Assembly: GCA_030704425.1 (NCBI GenBank)
Contig: JAPDHM010000002.1
Location: forward strand, 620,001-684,000
DNA length: 64,000 nucleotides
Direction: 5' to 3'
DNA from: Rhodobacteraceae bacterium IMCC1909
Lineage (GTDB): Bacteria; Pseudomonadota; Alphaproteobacteria; Rhodobacterales; Rhodobacteraceae
Shown piece by piece: positions 37,167-47,204 of this stretch (the first letter of the stretch is position 1; each line of letters begins with the position of its first letter). The notes below the pieces were generated by a model that worked only from the letters and a program-made list of their open reading frames with translations, ran no database searches and was not told where the DNA came from. The translations under genes and the position numbers were made by a program.

Positions 37167-38948
37167 ATGACAACCTACAGCGCGCCCATAAAGGATCAGC
37201 AATTCATCTTGCACGAAGTCCTGCGGCTCTCTCAATCAAATATCCCGGGCTATGGTGATCTCGATCCGGCGTTCACCGAGGCTATATTAAACGAATCTGG
37301 CAGGCTGGCCAGCGCCGTCATCGCGCCCTTGAATGCTATTGGCGATCGTGAAGGCTGCACCTGGAACGCCGGCGCGGTGCATACACCTGCCGGGTTCAAA
37401 AACGCCTTCGAAGAGCTCAAAGCTGGTGGCTGGGCCGGGATTGATATGCCGGAGCAATATGGCGGGCAATCCATGCCAGCTGTGATGGGATCTGCAGTGA
37501 CAGAGCATTTTATGGCTGCCAATCAAGCGTTTTCCATGTATCATGGCCTCACCCATGGCGCCGCCTCGACAATTCTAGCCCATGGTACAGAGGCACAAAA
37601 GGATCTTTTCCTGCCAAAGATGATCGCCTGCGATTGGACCGGCACGATGAATTTAACCGAGCCACAGTGCGGTACAGATTTGGGCCTGATGCGCACAAAG
37701 GCCACGCCAAATGCTGATGGCAGCTATGCGGTCACAGGCCAGAAAATTTTCATTTCAGCCGGAGAGCATGATCTGGCAGAGAATATCATTCATCTGGTTC
37801 TCGCCAAAATCCCCGGTGGACCGGAGGGGATCAAAGGCGTCTCATTGTTCATTGTGCCGAAATTTCTCATCACCAACGAGGGCCGCATTGGCCAGCGCAA
37901 CGGAGTAACCTGCGGGGCGATTGAGCGGAAAATGGGGATTCATGGCAATGCAACCTGCGTCATGAATTACGACGGCGCCACAGGTTATTTGCTTGGTGAG
38001 ATGCACAAGGGCATGCGCGCGATGTTCACCATGATGAACGAGGCGCGTTTGGGTGTCGGCATGCAAGGATTGGCACAGGCCAGCGCCGCCTATCAAAATG
38101 CAGTCATCTACGCCAAGGAACGCCTGCAAGGCCGCGACGTCACCGGCATCAAAAACCCAGATGGACCCGCCGATCCGTTGATTGTGCATCCCGACATCCG
38201 CCGCAGCCTTATGGATCAAAAAAGTTTTATCGAAGGGGCGCGGGCGCTTGCGCTTTGGGCCGCCAGTCTGATTGATCAGGCACATCGCTTGCAAGACGCT
38301 GCCGCCGACGGGCTCATTTCGCTTTTGACCCCTGTGATAAAAGGGTTTTTGACCGATCAAGGCTATGCGATGACCGTGCAGGCGCAACAGGTCTTCGGCG
38401 GCCATGGTTACATCGAAGATTGGGGCATGTCGCAATTCACCCGAGATGCGCGTATCGCAATGATCTACGAGGGCGCCAATGGGGTGCAAGCGCTGGATCT
38501 AGTGGGCCGCAAGCTGGGGCAAGAGGGTGGAAAATACATCATAGGTTTTATGGAGCATCTCGCGCGCTTTTGTGATGAGAATGCCAATAACGCAGCAATG
38601 GCCCCCTTCGTCGCCGGAATAAAAGCCGCCTCCAAAGATTTGCAGGCTGCGGTGATGTATTTCACGCAACACGGGATCAAAACCCCCCATAATGCCTTGG
38701 CCGGATCCAATGATTTTCTGCATCTTCTCGGCCATGTCTGCCTTGGCTTGATGTGGGGGGAAATGGCAAAGGCAGCCTCTAAGGCACTGGAAACAGGCAC
38801 GAAAGATCGTGCGTTTTATGAAGAAAAACTGATAACGGGTCAGTATTATATGGCCCGACACTTACCGGCCACGGCGCTCCACCTTGCGCGGATAACCGCG
38901 GGCGGAGATACGGTAATGGCACTTGACGCGGAGGCCTTTTCTGGCTGA
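37167..38948 (+). CDS. Acyl-CoA dehydrogenase, long (FadE/DmdC-like) form
   Basis: This FAD enzyme introduces the first double bond into acyl-CoA thioesters. At 593 residues it is the long form with an extra C-terminal domain, the architecture of DmdC (3-methylmercaptopropionyl-CoA dehydrogenase) and related FadE proteins. It shows [63 protein letters not shown] and the catalytic Glu in [22 protein letters not shown]-related and fatty acyl substrates cannot be told apart here; the neighbouring thiolase and FadB-type enzyme favour beta-oxidation. It is the first enzyme of the cluster after the LiuR-like regulator. Confidence 0.9.
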   Translation: MTTYSAPIKDQQFILHEVLRLSQSNIPGYGDLDPAFTEAILNESGRLASAVIAPLNAIGDREGCTWNAGAVHTPAGFKNAFEELKAGGWAGIDMPEQYGGQSMPAVMGSAVTEHFMAANQAFSMYHGLTHGAASTILAHGTEAQKDLFLPKMIACDWTGTMNLTEPQCGTDLGLMRTKATPNADGSYAVTGQKIFISAGEHDLAENIIHLVLAKIPGGPEGIKGVSLFIVPKFLITNEGRIGQRNGVTCGAIERKMGIHGNATCVMNYDGATGYLLGEMHKGMRAMFTMMNEARLGVGMQGLAQASAAYQNAVIYAKERLQGRDVTGIKNPDGPADPLIVHPDIRRSLMDQKSFIEGARALALWAASLIDQAHRLQDAAADGLISLLTPVIKGFLTDQGYAMTVQAQQVFGGHGYIEDWGMSQFTRDARIAMIYEGANGVQALDLVGRKLGQEGGKYIIGFMEHLARFCDENANNAAMAPFVAGIKAASKDLQAAVMYFTQHGIKTPHNALAGSNDFLHLLGHVCLGLMWGEMAKAASKALETGTKDRAFYEEKLITGQYYMARHLPATALHLARITAGGDTVMALDAEAFSG

Positions 38949-38989
38949 CACTTCATGTGATCGAAAAATAAATGCAACCAGAGGTTTAA

Positions 38990-39622
38990 ATGACGCTCAA
39001 ATTACATTGCTTTGGCGAAAGCGGAAATTCCTACAAAGCAGCACTCACGCTTGAGCTCGCCAGCCTCGACTGGGAACCCGTGTTTGTAGATTTCTTCAGC
39101 GGCGGCGCGCGGACCGACGCCTATCGGAGCCTTAATGTAATGGCCGAAGCGCCGGTGCTGGAACAGGGAGATTTTACCCTGTCGCAATCAGGCGCAATTC
39201 AACAATGGGTGGTCGACCAAACCGGCAAGCTGGGTGGAGCGCCTGAGGATAAATACGAAGTGCTGCGCTGGGTGCTTTTTGACAATCATAAGATGTCCTC
39301 ACAGGCCGGCGTTACCCGTTATTTGATGAATTTCTTAGCCGAAGAAAAACGCCCGCAAGAGGCAATCAAATTTATGCAGGGCCGCTTGCTTGGTGCCTAT
39401 AAAACATTGGACAGCCATCTCTTAGGGCGCGATTGGATCGTCGGCCAAAGCCTCACCATCGCCGATATCGCCAATTGTGGCTATCTATTCTATCCGGAGC
39501 CCTATGGCTTCATCCGTTCTGACTGGCCCAATATTGAAGCTTGGCTCGGCCGGATCGAAAAGACGCCCGGTTGGAAACACCCCTATGATTTGATGCCAGG
39601 CAATCCCTCTGACCGGGCATAA
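38990..39622 (+). CDS. Glutathione S-transferase family protein
   Basis: The 210-residue protein has a thioredoxin-like N-terminal domain (LKLHCFGESGNSYKAALTLE, with EAPVLEQGDFTLSQSGAI binding the glutathione gamma-glutamyl end) and an all-helical C-terminal domain with LLGRDWIVGQSLTIADIAN, the N-capping box of GSTs. Its position between the acyl-CoA dehydrogenase and thiolase genes suggests a role with a catabolic intermediate, but the substrate is unknown. It lies 11 bases before the thiolase gene. Confidence 0.92.
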   Translation: MTLKLHCFGESGNSYKAALTLELASLDWEPVFVDFFSGGARTDAYRSLNVMAEAPVLEQGDFTLSQSGAIQQWVVDQTGKLGGAPEDKYEVLRWVLFDNHKMSSQAGVTRYLMNFLAEEKRPQEAIKFMQGRLLGAYKTLDSHLLGRDWIVGQSLTIADIANCGYLFYPEPYGFIRSDWPNIEAWLGRIEKTPGWKHPYDLMPGNPSDRA

Positions 39623-39633
39623 AGGAACGATCT

Positions 39634-40845
39634 ATGACTGAGGCTTATATCTACGATTGCATACGCACACCCCGTGGCAAGGGGCGCGCCGATGGCAGCC
39701 TGCATGAGGTCACAGCCGCCCGGCTGTCTGCCGATCTGCTCAACGCGTTGCAACACCGCAATCATCTGAACGGGCCAGTGATCGAGGATGTCATCTGGGG
39801 CAATGCCACGCAGGTGATGGAACAAGGTGGGTGTTTGGCCCGCACGGCGGTGCTGGCCTCGGATCTGGATGAGCGCATCCCCGGACTGTCAATCAATCGA
39901 TTCTGTGCCAGCGGCATGGAAGCCGTCAACCTTGCGGCCAATCAAATCCAAGGCGATGCAGGCAGCGCCTATATCGCAGGCGGGGTCGAGATGATGAGCC
40001 GCGTGCCGATGGGCAGCGACGGGGCCGCCGTTGCGGTAGATCCCGCGATCGCCATGGCGCATTACTTTGTGCCGCAGGGCATTTCCGCAGATATCATCGC
40101 CACCGAATATGGCTTCACCCGCGCGCAGGCTGATCTTTTGGCCGTTGAAAGCCAGAAACGCGCCGCGCGGGCCATAGCAGAGGGGCGCTTTGACAACACA
40201 TTGGTTGAGGTCAAGGATCTCAACGGCCTCCCCATTCTGACCCATGACGAATACCCCCGCCCCAGCACGGATATGCAATCACTGGGGGCTTTGAAACCTG
40301 CCTTCAAAGATATGGGCGAAACCATGCCTGGCTTTGATAAGGTCGCCCTGATGAAGTATCCGCATCTGGAACGGATCAACCATATCCATCACGCCGGTAA
40401 CTCGTCTGGCATCGTCGATGGGGCGGCTGGCATCTTGATTGGCTCAAAAGCTTTTGGCGCGGCCCAGGGTCTCAAACCCCGCGCGGTTATTCGCGCCACA
40501 GCTAAAATTGGATCCGATCCTACGATCATGCTGACCGGACCGGTTCCCGTTACCGAAAAGATTTTGACACAAAGCGGGATGTCCATTTCAGATATTGATC
40601 TCTTTGAAGTCAATGAGGCCTTCGCCGCAGTGGTGCTGCGCTTTATGCAGGCCTTCAATGTTGACGAGAGCCGCGTAAATGTAAACGGTGGCGCAATTGC
40701 CATGGGCCACCCGCTTGGCGCCACAGGTGCCATTATTATTGGCATGTTGCTCGATGAATTAGAGCGCAGCGGCAAGGGCACTGGCCTGGCCACACTCTGC
40801 GTCGCCTCTGGCATGGGCGCAGCGACGATTATTGAACGCATTTGA
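39634..40845 (+). CDS. fadA: Acetyl-CoA C-acyltransferase (thiolase)
   Basis: This thiolase cleaves 3-ketoacyl-CoA at the end of each beta-oxidation turn. The 403-residue protein has the nucleophile Cys in NRFCASGMEAVNLAANQI, the VNVNGGAIAMGHPLGATGA segment with the catalytic His, and the second Cys in LCVASGMGAA. Together with the FadB-type gene two genes on, it makes up the two subunits of a beta-oxidation complex. The symbol follows this pairing; a biosynthetic acetoacetyl-CoA role is less likely here. Confidence 0.93.
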   Translation: MTEAYIYDCIRTPRGKGRADGSLHEVTAARLSADLLNALQHRNHLNGPVIEDVIWGNATQVMEQGGCLARTAVLASDLDERIPGLSINRFCASGMEAVNLAANQIQGDAGSAYIAGGVEMMSRVPMGSDGAAVAVDPAIAMAHYFVPQGISADIIATEYGFTRAQADLLAVESQKRAARAIAEGRFDNTLVEVKDLNGLPILTHDEYPRPSTDMQSLGALKPAFKDMGETMPGFDKVALMKYPHLERINHIHHAGNSSGIVDGAAGILIGSKAFGAAQGLKPRAVIRATAKIGSDPTIMLTGPVPVTEKILTQSGMSISDIDLFEVNEAFAAVVLRFMQAFNVDESRVNVNGGAIAMGHPLGATGAIIIGMLLDELERSGKGTGLATLCVASGMGAATIIERI

Positions 40846-40866
40846 GACCAGAAATGGAGCATTTCC

Positions 40867-41280
40867 GTGGATGAAGACGAATTTCAAGCTTTTTTAGATC
40901 GAATTTCCGCCTGTTGGGTCGATTGCGATTTTCAGACATGGGTTGATCATATCGCCTTGCCCTTCACCTCAATTACACTCAACGGCCAGCTGTACAACGA
41001 TTCAATTGAAAGCCTCCAAAAAGATTGGGATCTCTATTGCCAAGCACTTGATACGCTGAAAATCTCGCAGATCATCCAAAAGGTCATGGTGATTGAAGCC
41101 AACGAAGAGGACACGTTGATCGGCACCTATCAAACGCAAATGTTTGCGGAAGATCGGCGTGTTGTGGGATCCTATACCTCCTCTGCCATGTTAATCCATG
41201 ATGGGAAGGCTTGGTGGATCAGCTCAATAATGAACGCTCTGGGTCATCGCGATTGGACGACCCAGAAATACCTAACGTAG
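40867..41280 (+). CDS. Small NTF2/SnoaL-like protein in the beta-oxidation cluster
   Basis: The 137-residue protein looks like a cone-shaped NTF2/SnoaL-type domain: an N-terminal helix pair (FQAFLDRISACWVDCDFQTW), then alternating strands ending ASSAMLIHDGKAWWISSI-like sequence (SYTSSAMLIHDGKAWWI). The function is unknown. The GTG start has GGAG eight bases upstream. The gene sits between fadA and fadB with only 21 and 11 bases to its neighbours, so it belongs to the operon. Confidence 0.75.
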   Translation: MDEDEFQAFLDRISACWVDCDFQTWVDHIALPFTSITLNGQLYNDSIESLQKDWDLYCQALDTLKISQIIQKVMVIEANEEDTLIGTYQTQMFAEDRRVVGSYTSSAMLIHDGKAWWISSIMNALGHRDWTTQKYLT

Positions 41281-41291
41281 AGGCAGGATAT

Positions 41292-43475
41292 ATGTCCGAT
41301 TTCACCCAAACCCTTGATGCCGATGGTCTGGCCACCATCACCTGGGACTGCCAGGCCCGGCCGATGAATGTCATGAGTAAGCAGGGTTTTGCCGATCTCA
41401 ATGCTCTGATTAATGGGTGCCTCACTGATCCCATGGTCGAAGGAGTGATCATCACCTCCGCTAAGTCGGATTTTGCCGCTGGTATGGATTTGGCGGTGAT
41501 CGCTGAGACAAAGGACATGCACCCAGAAAATCCCACGCAGGGCTGTTTCGAGATGGTTATGGAAATTCACCAAATCCTGCGTAAAATTGAACTGGCAGGC
41601 ATGGATTTCAAAACCAAAAAGGGCGGCAAGCCCATCGTCGCCGTGCTGCCGGGTACAGCACTTGGAATTGGGCTTGAGATCCCACTGGCCTGCCACCACA
41701 TCATTTGCGCCGATAACCCAAAGGCGAAAATTGGCCTGCCAGAAATAAAGGTAGGTATTTTCCCCGGCGCAGGGGGCACAACACGCTTGGTGCGCAAAAT
41801 GGGGGCGATGGCGGCAAGCCCCTATCTGTTGCAGGGCAAGCTTTGCTCACCATCTGAGGCCCAAGCGGCCGGGATCATTGATGCGGTCAGCACCACCCCG
41901 CTCGAAGATGCAAAAGCATGGATCTTGGCGGCAAAAGACACTGATTTGGTCAAGCCATGGGACGCAAAAGGCTATAAAATGCCCGGCGGCGCGCCCTATC
42001 ACCCGACCGGCTTTATGACCTTTGTCGGTGCGTCTGCCATGGTCAATGGTCAAACCATGGGTGTTTACCCAGCCGCGAAGGCACTGTTAAGTGCCGTCTA
42101 TGAAGGCGCCTTAGTGCCCTTTCACACAGCCCTAAAAATCGAGGCCCGGCATTTCACATCGGTTATAATGAACCCCTCCTCTTCCAATATGATCCGCAGC
42201 TTGTTTCTCAACAAAGGCGCTCTGGACAAAGGCGCGGTACGGCCCAAAGAAGTGCCAGATCAATCCGTACGCAAATTGGGCATTCTTGGCGCGGGAATGA
42301 TGGGCGCGGGCATTGCACTTGTCTCGGCTCAGGCTGGTATTGAGGTGGTGCTCATTGATCAAACCCAAGAGGCAGCCGATAAGGGCAAAGCCTATGTCGC
42401 CGACTATTGCGACAAGGGGATCGCGCGGCGCAAATCAACGCCGGGACACAAAGCGGCCCTGCTGTCACGCATTAACGCGACACCCAACCTTCACGCTCTG
42501 ACAGACTGTGATTTGATCGTCGAAGCCGTGTTTGAAGATCCGCAAATCAAGGCAGAAGTGACCCAAAAGGTCGAAGCGATCATCGGCCCCAACTGTATTT
42601 TTGCCAGCAACACCTCAACTTTGCCCATTACGGACCTCGCAAAAGCCAGCACACGGCCCGACCAATTCATTGGCATCCACTTTTTCAGCCCTGTTGAGAA
42701 AATGGCGTTGGTGGAAATTATCAAAGGCACAGAAACCGGCAACCGAGCGGTTGCAAAAGCCTTGGACTTTGCGCGGCAAATTCGCAAAACACCTATTGTG
42801 GTCAATGACGCTCGGTTCTTTTACGCCAACCGCTGCATCATCCCCTATATCAACGAAGGGCTGCGCATGGTGCAAGAAGGGGTTGAGCCTGTCCTGATCG
42901 AGAATGCCGCCAAGCTGATGGGAATGCCCCTTGGCCCGCTGCAATTGAATGATGAAACCTCTATCGATCTCGGGGTCAAGATCGCCAAGGCCACCAAAGC
43001 CGCCATGGGCGCAAATTACGACAATGCACAAGCCGATGAGGTCTTGTTTTGGCTGTTTGAGCAGGGCCGCCTTGGGCGCAAGTCTTCGGCCGGATTTTAT
43101 GAGTATGATGCCAAAGGCAAGCGGCAAGGCCTCTGGCAGGACCTGCGCGATCATTTCGGCAAAGAGGGCAGCAATCTCAAGCTATTAGATGTACAGCACA
43201 GGCTCATGTTTGCCCAAAGCCTTGAGGCGGTGCGCGCATTGCAAGAGGGCGTGTTGATGGATGTTCGCGAGGGCGATGTCGGCGCGATTTTGGGCTGGGG
43301 TTTTGCCCCTTGGTCCGGCGGGCCGCTGTCTTGGCTCGACATGCTGGGTGCCAGCTATGGGGTGGCGCGCTGCGATGAGCTGCAATCACGCTATGGCGCC
43401 CGATTTGCCGCGCCCGAATTGCTCCGCACATTGGCAGAAGAAGGCAAAGGCTTTTACAGCCACTTCGCCGCTTGA
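41292..43475 (+). CDS. fadB: FadB/FadJ-type enoyl-CoA hydratase / 3-hydroxyacyl-CoA dehydrogenase
   Basis: This bifunctional enzyme hydrates enoyl-CoA and oxidises the 3-hydroxyacyl-CoA. The 727-residue protein has an N-terminal crotonase domain (SAKSDFAAGMDLAVIAE, ALGIGLEIPLACHHIICAD, GIFPGAGGTTRLVRKMG with the catalytic Glu region), a Rossmann NAD domain (LGAGMMGAGIALVSAQAG) and a 3HCDH C-terminal domain (GIHFFSPVEKMALVEIIKG, with the catalytic His). ATG 41292 begins the conserved sequence; the frame upstream overlaps the previous gene. It ends the LiuR-associated operon, with the convergent transporter 28 bases on. Confidence 0.94.
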   Translation: MSDFTQTLDADGLATITWDCQARPMNVMSKQGFADLNALINGCLTDPMVEGVIITSAKSDFAAGMDLAVIAETKDMHPENPTQGCFEMVMEIHQILRKIELAGMDFKTKKGGKPIVAVLPGTALGIGLEIPLACHHIICADNPKAKIGLPEIKVGIFPGAGGTTRLVRKMGAMAASPYLLQGKLCSPSEAQAAGIIDAVSTTPLEDAKAWILAAKDTDLVKPWDAKGYKMPGGAPYHPTGFMTFVGASAMVNGQTMGVYPAAKALLSAVYEGALVPFHTALKIEARHFTSVIMNPSSSNMIRSLFLNKGALDKGAVRPKEVPDQSVRKLGILGAGMMGAGIALVSAQAGIEVVLIDQTQEAADKGKAYVADYCDKGIARRKSTPGHKAALLSRINATPNLHALTDCDLIVEAVFEDPQIKAEVTQKVEAIIGPNCIFASNTSTLPITDLAKASTRPDQFIGIHFFSPVEKMALVEIIKGTETGNRAVAKALDFARQIRKTPIVVNDARFFYANRCIIPYINEGLRMVQEGVEPVLIENAAKLMGMPLGPLQLNDETSIDLGVKIAKATKAAMGANYDNAQADEVLFWLFEQGRLGRKSSAGFYEYDAKGKRQGLWQDLRDHFGKEGSNLKLLDVQHRLMFAQSLEAVRALQEGVLMDVREGDVGAILGWGFAPWSGGPLSWLDMLGASYGVARCDELQSRYGARFAAPELLRTLAEEGKGFYSHFAA

Positions 43476-43503
43476 ATCCTCTCAGCTGCAGGCCGTAGAT
43501 GCC

Positions 43504-44406
43504 CTAATTGTCCGCCGCATTCGAACGAACAGCAATGACAATTCCGGTCACGATGATGACACCGATGCCGACAAACCCCAAGGGTCCAAGGCGATCACCG
43601 AACAACATCCAAGCGGTGGCGCTGGCGAAAATCAACATAGAATATTCAAAGATTGAGACATAGGTCACCTCGCCGATGAGATAGGATTTCATGATGAACC
43701 CGATACCAATTAAGGAAAACACCGCCTGAATAGCGATCCACATCCAAACGCTTGCGGATGGCCAAACCCAACCCCTTGTGAGATAGCTGCTGGGATCTCC
43801 GGGGAAGAAATGAAGGTAAATCACCCCCAAAGCTCCAAAGATCAGCATCAAAAACATATAGGACCAAAGCAAGGCCACAGCGCTTTCGCCTTCACACCAT
43901 TTGCGCGTGGCCACATTGCCAAAAGCATACATAAGCCCAGCCGAAACCGGGATCAGATTGGCCCAGCTTAATCCGCCAACATCGGGCTTGAGCACCAAAA
44001 GCGTGCCCAGAAACCCTAGACATGCCGTCGCGAGGCGAATTGGCCCAATGCGCCGACGCGACCAAACTGCATCTATGAACATCACCAAAACCGGTGCGGT
44101 GAAAAGGCCAGCCGCCACGGCAGAAATGGGAAAGAACCCTAAACAGCCAAAATAGACGAACATGGCGCCAGACAAAAACATATTGCGCCCCAAGACCGGC
44201 CATAGGCGCAGGGGCCGCAATGTCCAGCCAGCCAATAGACCGAAACCTACAATAGCCGGAACAGCGATCATGCTGCGCAGAAAGTGAAATTGCCACAGGC
44301 TCACCTCCACAGCGATATAGGTGATGAAGTTATCGATCACTCCAACAGTGGCCATACCGGTCACCATGAAGAGAATTGACGCAACTGTATTTGTTTTTTG
44401 ATCCAT
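43504..44406 (-). CDS. DMT-superfamily (EamA) transporter
   Basis: The 300-residue protein has about ten membrane helices in two EamA repeats: LWQFHFLRSMIAVPAIVGF and LFTAPVLVMFIDAV in the first, ATAWMLFGDRLGPLGFVGIG in the second. It is a small-metabolite exporter or importer of unknown substrate and is only distantly similar to the EamA transporter at 17895. It is divergent from the acyl-CoA synthetase gene, with a 70-base shared promoter region. Confidence 0.9.
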   Translation of the reverse strand: MDQKTNTVASILFMVTGMATVGVIDNFITYIAVEVSLWQFHFLRSMIAVPAIVGFGLLAGWTLRPLRLWPVLGRNMFLSGAMFVYFGCLGFFPISAVAAGLFTAPVLVMFIDAVWSRRRIGPIRLATACLGFLGTLLVLKPDVGGLSWANLIPVSAGLMYAFGNVATRKWCEGESAVALLWSYMFLMLIFGALGVIYLHFFPGDPSSYLTRGWVWPSASVWMWIAIQAVFSLIGIGFIMKSYLIGEVTYVSIFEYSMLIFASATAWMLFGDRLGPLGFVGIGVIIVTGIVIAVRSNAADN

Positions 44407-44476
44407 TTGTTATGCATGGGCTCTTGAAATCATCTGCGCAAGCGCGATAGTGCGCAGAAAATGGGAGGAATGCGAC

Positions 44477-46102
44477 ATGGGCTGGATGGCGGAAGAGACT
44501 GGGTTGGACAAATGCCAGGCAAATTATGTGCCGCTGACGCCTTTGTCGCATCTGCAACGCGCCGCTTCGGTCTTTGCCGAGCATATTGCGGTGGTCTACG
44601 GCTCCCATCGCGCCACCTATCGCCAATATCACGCGCGGGTCAGCCAACTGGCCAGCGCCCTGACTGGCCTCGGCGTCCAGCCCGGGGATGTGGTGGCAAC
44701 ACTGCTCCCCAATATCACAGCGCAAATTGAAGCCAGCTTTGGCGTTCCGGCATGTGGCGCTGTTTTGAACACCATCAACACCCGGCTCGATGTCGACACG
44801 CTAACCTATATTTTTGAACATGGGGAGGCCAAGGTTATTTTGGTCGACAGCCAATTTCTTGCCCCGGTGGAGGCGGCAATTGCCGCTATGAGCACGCCCG
44901 CGCCGCAGATCATTGAGGTGGCCGATCAAGAGGCTGGCTTTACCGCCTCTGGCCGGCACCTGGAGTATGAAACGCTGCTCACCCGCGGCGATGCCCTGGT
45001 CCCTTGGATCATGCCGGCGGATGAATGGGAGAGCCTGGCACTCAATTATACATCCGGCACAACAGGCCGCCCCAAGGGCGTGGTTTATCACCACCGCGGC
45101 GCCTATTTGATGACTATGGGCACGCCGATCAGTTGGCGCATGACGCTCCAGCCGGTGTTCATGGCCATCGTGCCTTTGTTTCACTGTAACGGCTGGAACC
45201 ACACTTGGATGATGCCCCTTTTGGGCGGCACTGTTGTCGGCTGCCGCGATATTTCAGCCAAGGCTATTTATGATGGCATCGCAGATGAAGGGGTAAGCCA
45301 TTTCGGCGGCGCGCCCATCGTACTCAACATGATCGTCAACGCCGCAGACGGCGAACGGCGCAGCTTTGATCATCAGGTTGAGGTCTTTACCGCCGGCGCC
45401 CCACCCGCACCGGCGACTTTGGCTGCCATCGGCCAATTGGGTTTTAATGTCACACAAGTCTATGGGCTCACCGAGACCTATGGGCATGTGGTGGAATCGC
45501 TTTGGAATCCGGCCTGGGATGCTCTGCCCGCTGAAGAGCAATCGGCCCGCAAGGCTCGCCAGGGCATCGCCATGCCGATGATGGATTTGACCACCGTCGT
45601 TGATGACAAAGGCCAGCAAATTGCAATGGATGGAGTCACACAGGGCGAAATCGTCATGCGTGGAAACTCGGTCATGAAAGGCTATTACAAGAACCCCGAA
45701 GCGACGGTGAAGGCTTTTGCTGGAGGATTTTTTCATTCCGAAGACATCGCCGTTCAGCATCCCGATGGCATGATGCAGATTGCCGATCGGATGAAAGATA
45801 TCATCATTTCCGGCGGTGAGAATATCTCAAGCATCGAGGTCGAAGGCGCTATAATGGCCCATCCGGCCGTGAGCCTATGCGCCGTTGTGGCCAAACCCGA
45901 TGACAAATGGGGAGAAGTGCCCTGTGCCTTTGTTGAGTTGCTTGAGGGAAAATCGGCCACAGAGGCTGAGTTGATCGCCTTTGTGCGTGCCCGTTTGGCC
46001 GGGTTCAAAACACCAAAGCGTATCATCTTCCAAGAGCTGCCCAAAACATCCACCGGCAAGATCCAGAAATTCGAACTCCGGGGCATCGCAAAAACAGCCT
46101 AG
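44477..46102 (+). CDS. Acyl-CoA synthetase (AMP-forming, medium/long-chain type)
   Basis: This adenylate-forming ligase activates a carboxylic acid to its CoA ester. The 541-residue protein has an intact P-loop (NYTSGTTGRPKGVVYHHRGA), QVYGLTETYGHVVES, ADRMKDIIISGGENISSIEV at the hinge, and the catalytic Lys in TSTGKIQKFELRG. ATG 44477 has GGGAGGA eight bases upstream. It resembles the acyl-CoA synthetases that act with FadE/DmdC-like dehydrogenases, and the beta-oxidation operon ends about 1 kb away, so it probably supplies that pathway. DmdB-type activity is possible but not shown. Confidence 0.9.
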   Translation: MGWMAEETGLDKCQANYVPLTPLSHLQRAASVFAEHIAVVYGSHRATYRQYHARVSQLASALTGLGVQPGDVVATLLPNITAQIEASFGVPACGAVLNTINTRLDVDTLTYIFEHGEAKVILVDSQFLAPVEAAIAAMSTPAPQIIEVADQEAGFTASGRHLEYETLLTRGDALVPWIMPADEWESLALNYTSGTTGRPKGVVYHHRGAYLMTMGTPISWRMTLQPVFMAIVPLFHCNGWNHTWMMPLLGGTVVGCRDISAKAIYDGIADEGVSHFGGAPIVLNMIVNAADGERRSFDHQVEVFTAGAPPAPATLAAIGQLGFNVTQVYGLTETYGHVVESLWNPAWDALPAEEQSARKARQGIAMPMMDLTTVVDDKGQQIAMDGVTQGEIVMRGNSVMKGYYKNPEATVKAFAGGFFHSEDIAVQHPDGMMQIADRMKDIIISGGENISSIEVEGAIMAHPAVSLCAVVAKPDDKWGEVPCAFVELLEGKSATEAELIAFVRARLAGFKTPKRIIFQELPKTSTGKIQKFELRGIAKTA

Positions 46103-46192
46103 GGGCGAGCGGACATCAGCGCAAAACGGCACAGGCCATTGCCTAGATACTCGGATCAACCTATCTTTCGGAAAATAGGCAGGCAGGCCAAC

Positions 46193-47110
46193 ATGACCGC
46201 ACTTAAAGCATATGAGCGGCTGGAATGTACCGGCCTTTGGCGTAGCGGCCCTGCGATGCAAAGGCGTGAGGTTGTTGTGTCTTGCGGCCAAGCCACCTTA
46301 ATTTTAACGGATATGCAAAACCGCCCACTGGCCCATTGGTCTTTGGCCGCGGTTGATGTCCAAACCCATAAAGAGGATGCAGCGACCCTGAGGCCCGCGC
46401 CGGGCTCGGAAGAAAGTTTGGAAATTTCCGACAAAACAATGCTTGACGCCCTGCTAAAGGTGCAAAAAGCTATTGATCGTAGCCGTCCACATCCTGGCAG
46501 AGTGCGTTTCATTCTTGCGGTCTCAAGCGTCGTCCTTCTCAGCTTTGCAACCCTGATTTGGGGCCCGCAAGCCATGACCCGCTATGCAAGTAACGTCTTG
46601 CCTGAGGCCAAACGCATCCAGCTCGGCCAAGTGCTTGCACAGCGCATTGGCCAATTGGCAGGTCCTTATTGCACCAGCCCAGAAGGCATCCGCAGCGCCG
46701 CGCTCCTAGTGGAGCGCCTGGCACCGAATACCGCGCTTGAGCTGCGCGTCCTCCCCGGGCAACGCGCCGCACCCGTCGTTTTGCCCGGCGGCAAAGTGAT
46801 AGTGTTTGACAATATGGTAGGGCAATCGGACGATCCGGCGGTGACGGCAGCCTATGTCGCCTCCGCCATTGCCACTTTAAATCAAGTCGATCCGCTCGGC
46901 ATCTTCCTCGAAGACGCCGGACCATTTGTCTCCATCAGCCTGATCACCTCAAACGAGCTCTCAAGCCGGCAGGTGGACCAATTGGCCAAAATAGCCCTGT
47001 CAGATCAACGCAGCCCCGCATCCACCGCACAGCCCCCCTTAGCCCTCCACACCACCCCCCTTCCCGACGGCGCATGGCTCGGCCTGCAAGCGATTTGCAA
47101 CCCGGGGTGA
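46193..47110 (+). CDS. Membrane protein with a non-catalytic M48-like domain
   Basis: The 305-residue protein has a cytoplasmic N-terminal part (VVVSCGQATLILTDMQNRPL), one membrane helix near residues 104-122 (VRFILAVSSVVLLSFATLIW) and a periplasmic C-terminal domain. LPGGKVIVFDNMVGQSDDPA from residue 197 resembles the LPGG.I.V..G....DE segment that precedes the zinc helix in M48 peptidases, but where HExxH should follow the sequence reads AAYVASAIA. The domain therefore appears unable to bind zinc. Function unknown. ATG 46193 follows a purine-rich AGGCAGG. Confidence 0.6.
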   Translation: MTALKAYERLECTGLWRSGPAMQRREVVVSCGQATLILTDMQNRPLAHWSLAAVDVQTHKEDAATLRPAPGSEESLEISDKTMLDALLKVQKAIDRSRPHPGRVRFILAVSSVVLLSFATLIWGPQAMTRYASNVLPEAKRIQLGQVLAQRIGQLAGPYCTSPEGIRSAALLVERLAPNTALELRVLPGQRAAPVVLPGGKVIVFDNMVGQSDDPAVTAAYVASAIATLNQVDPLGIFLEDAGPFVSISLITSNELSSRQVDQLAKIALSDQRSPASTAQPPLALHTTPLPDGAWLGLQAICNPG

Positions 47111-47204
47111 TGTCTGCGTGCTGTGATCAACGCTCTTTGGTCAGGGTCACGAATGCCTAAAGTGCGAACGCGCCTGTCCTACCCCTCAAAAACTGTGCCC
47201 GTAT

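Noticed and set aside
47111-47204. Left end of the IS481 element
   Set aside because: No inverted repeat matching the right side near 47724 could be identified, so element boundaries are not given beyond the coding remnant.
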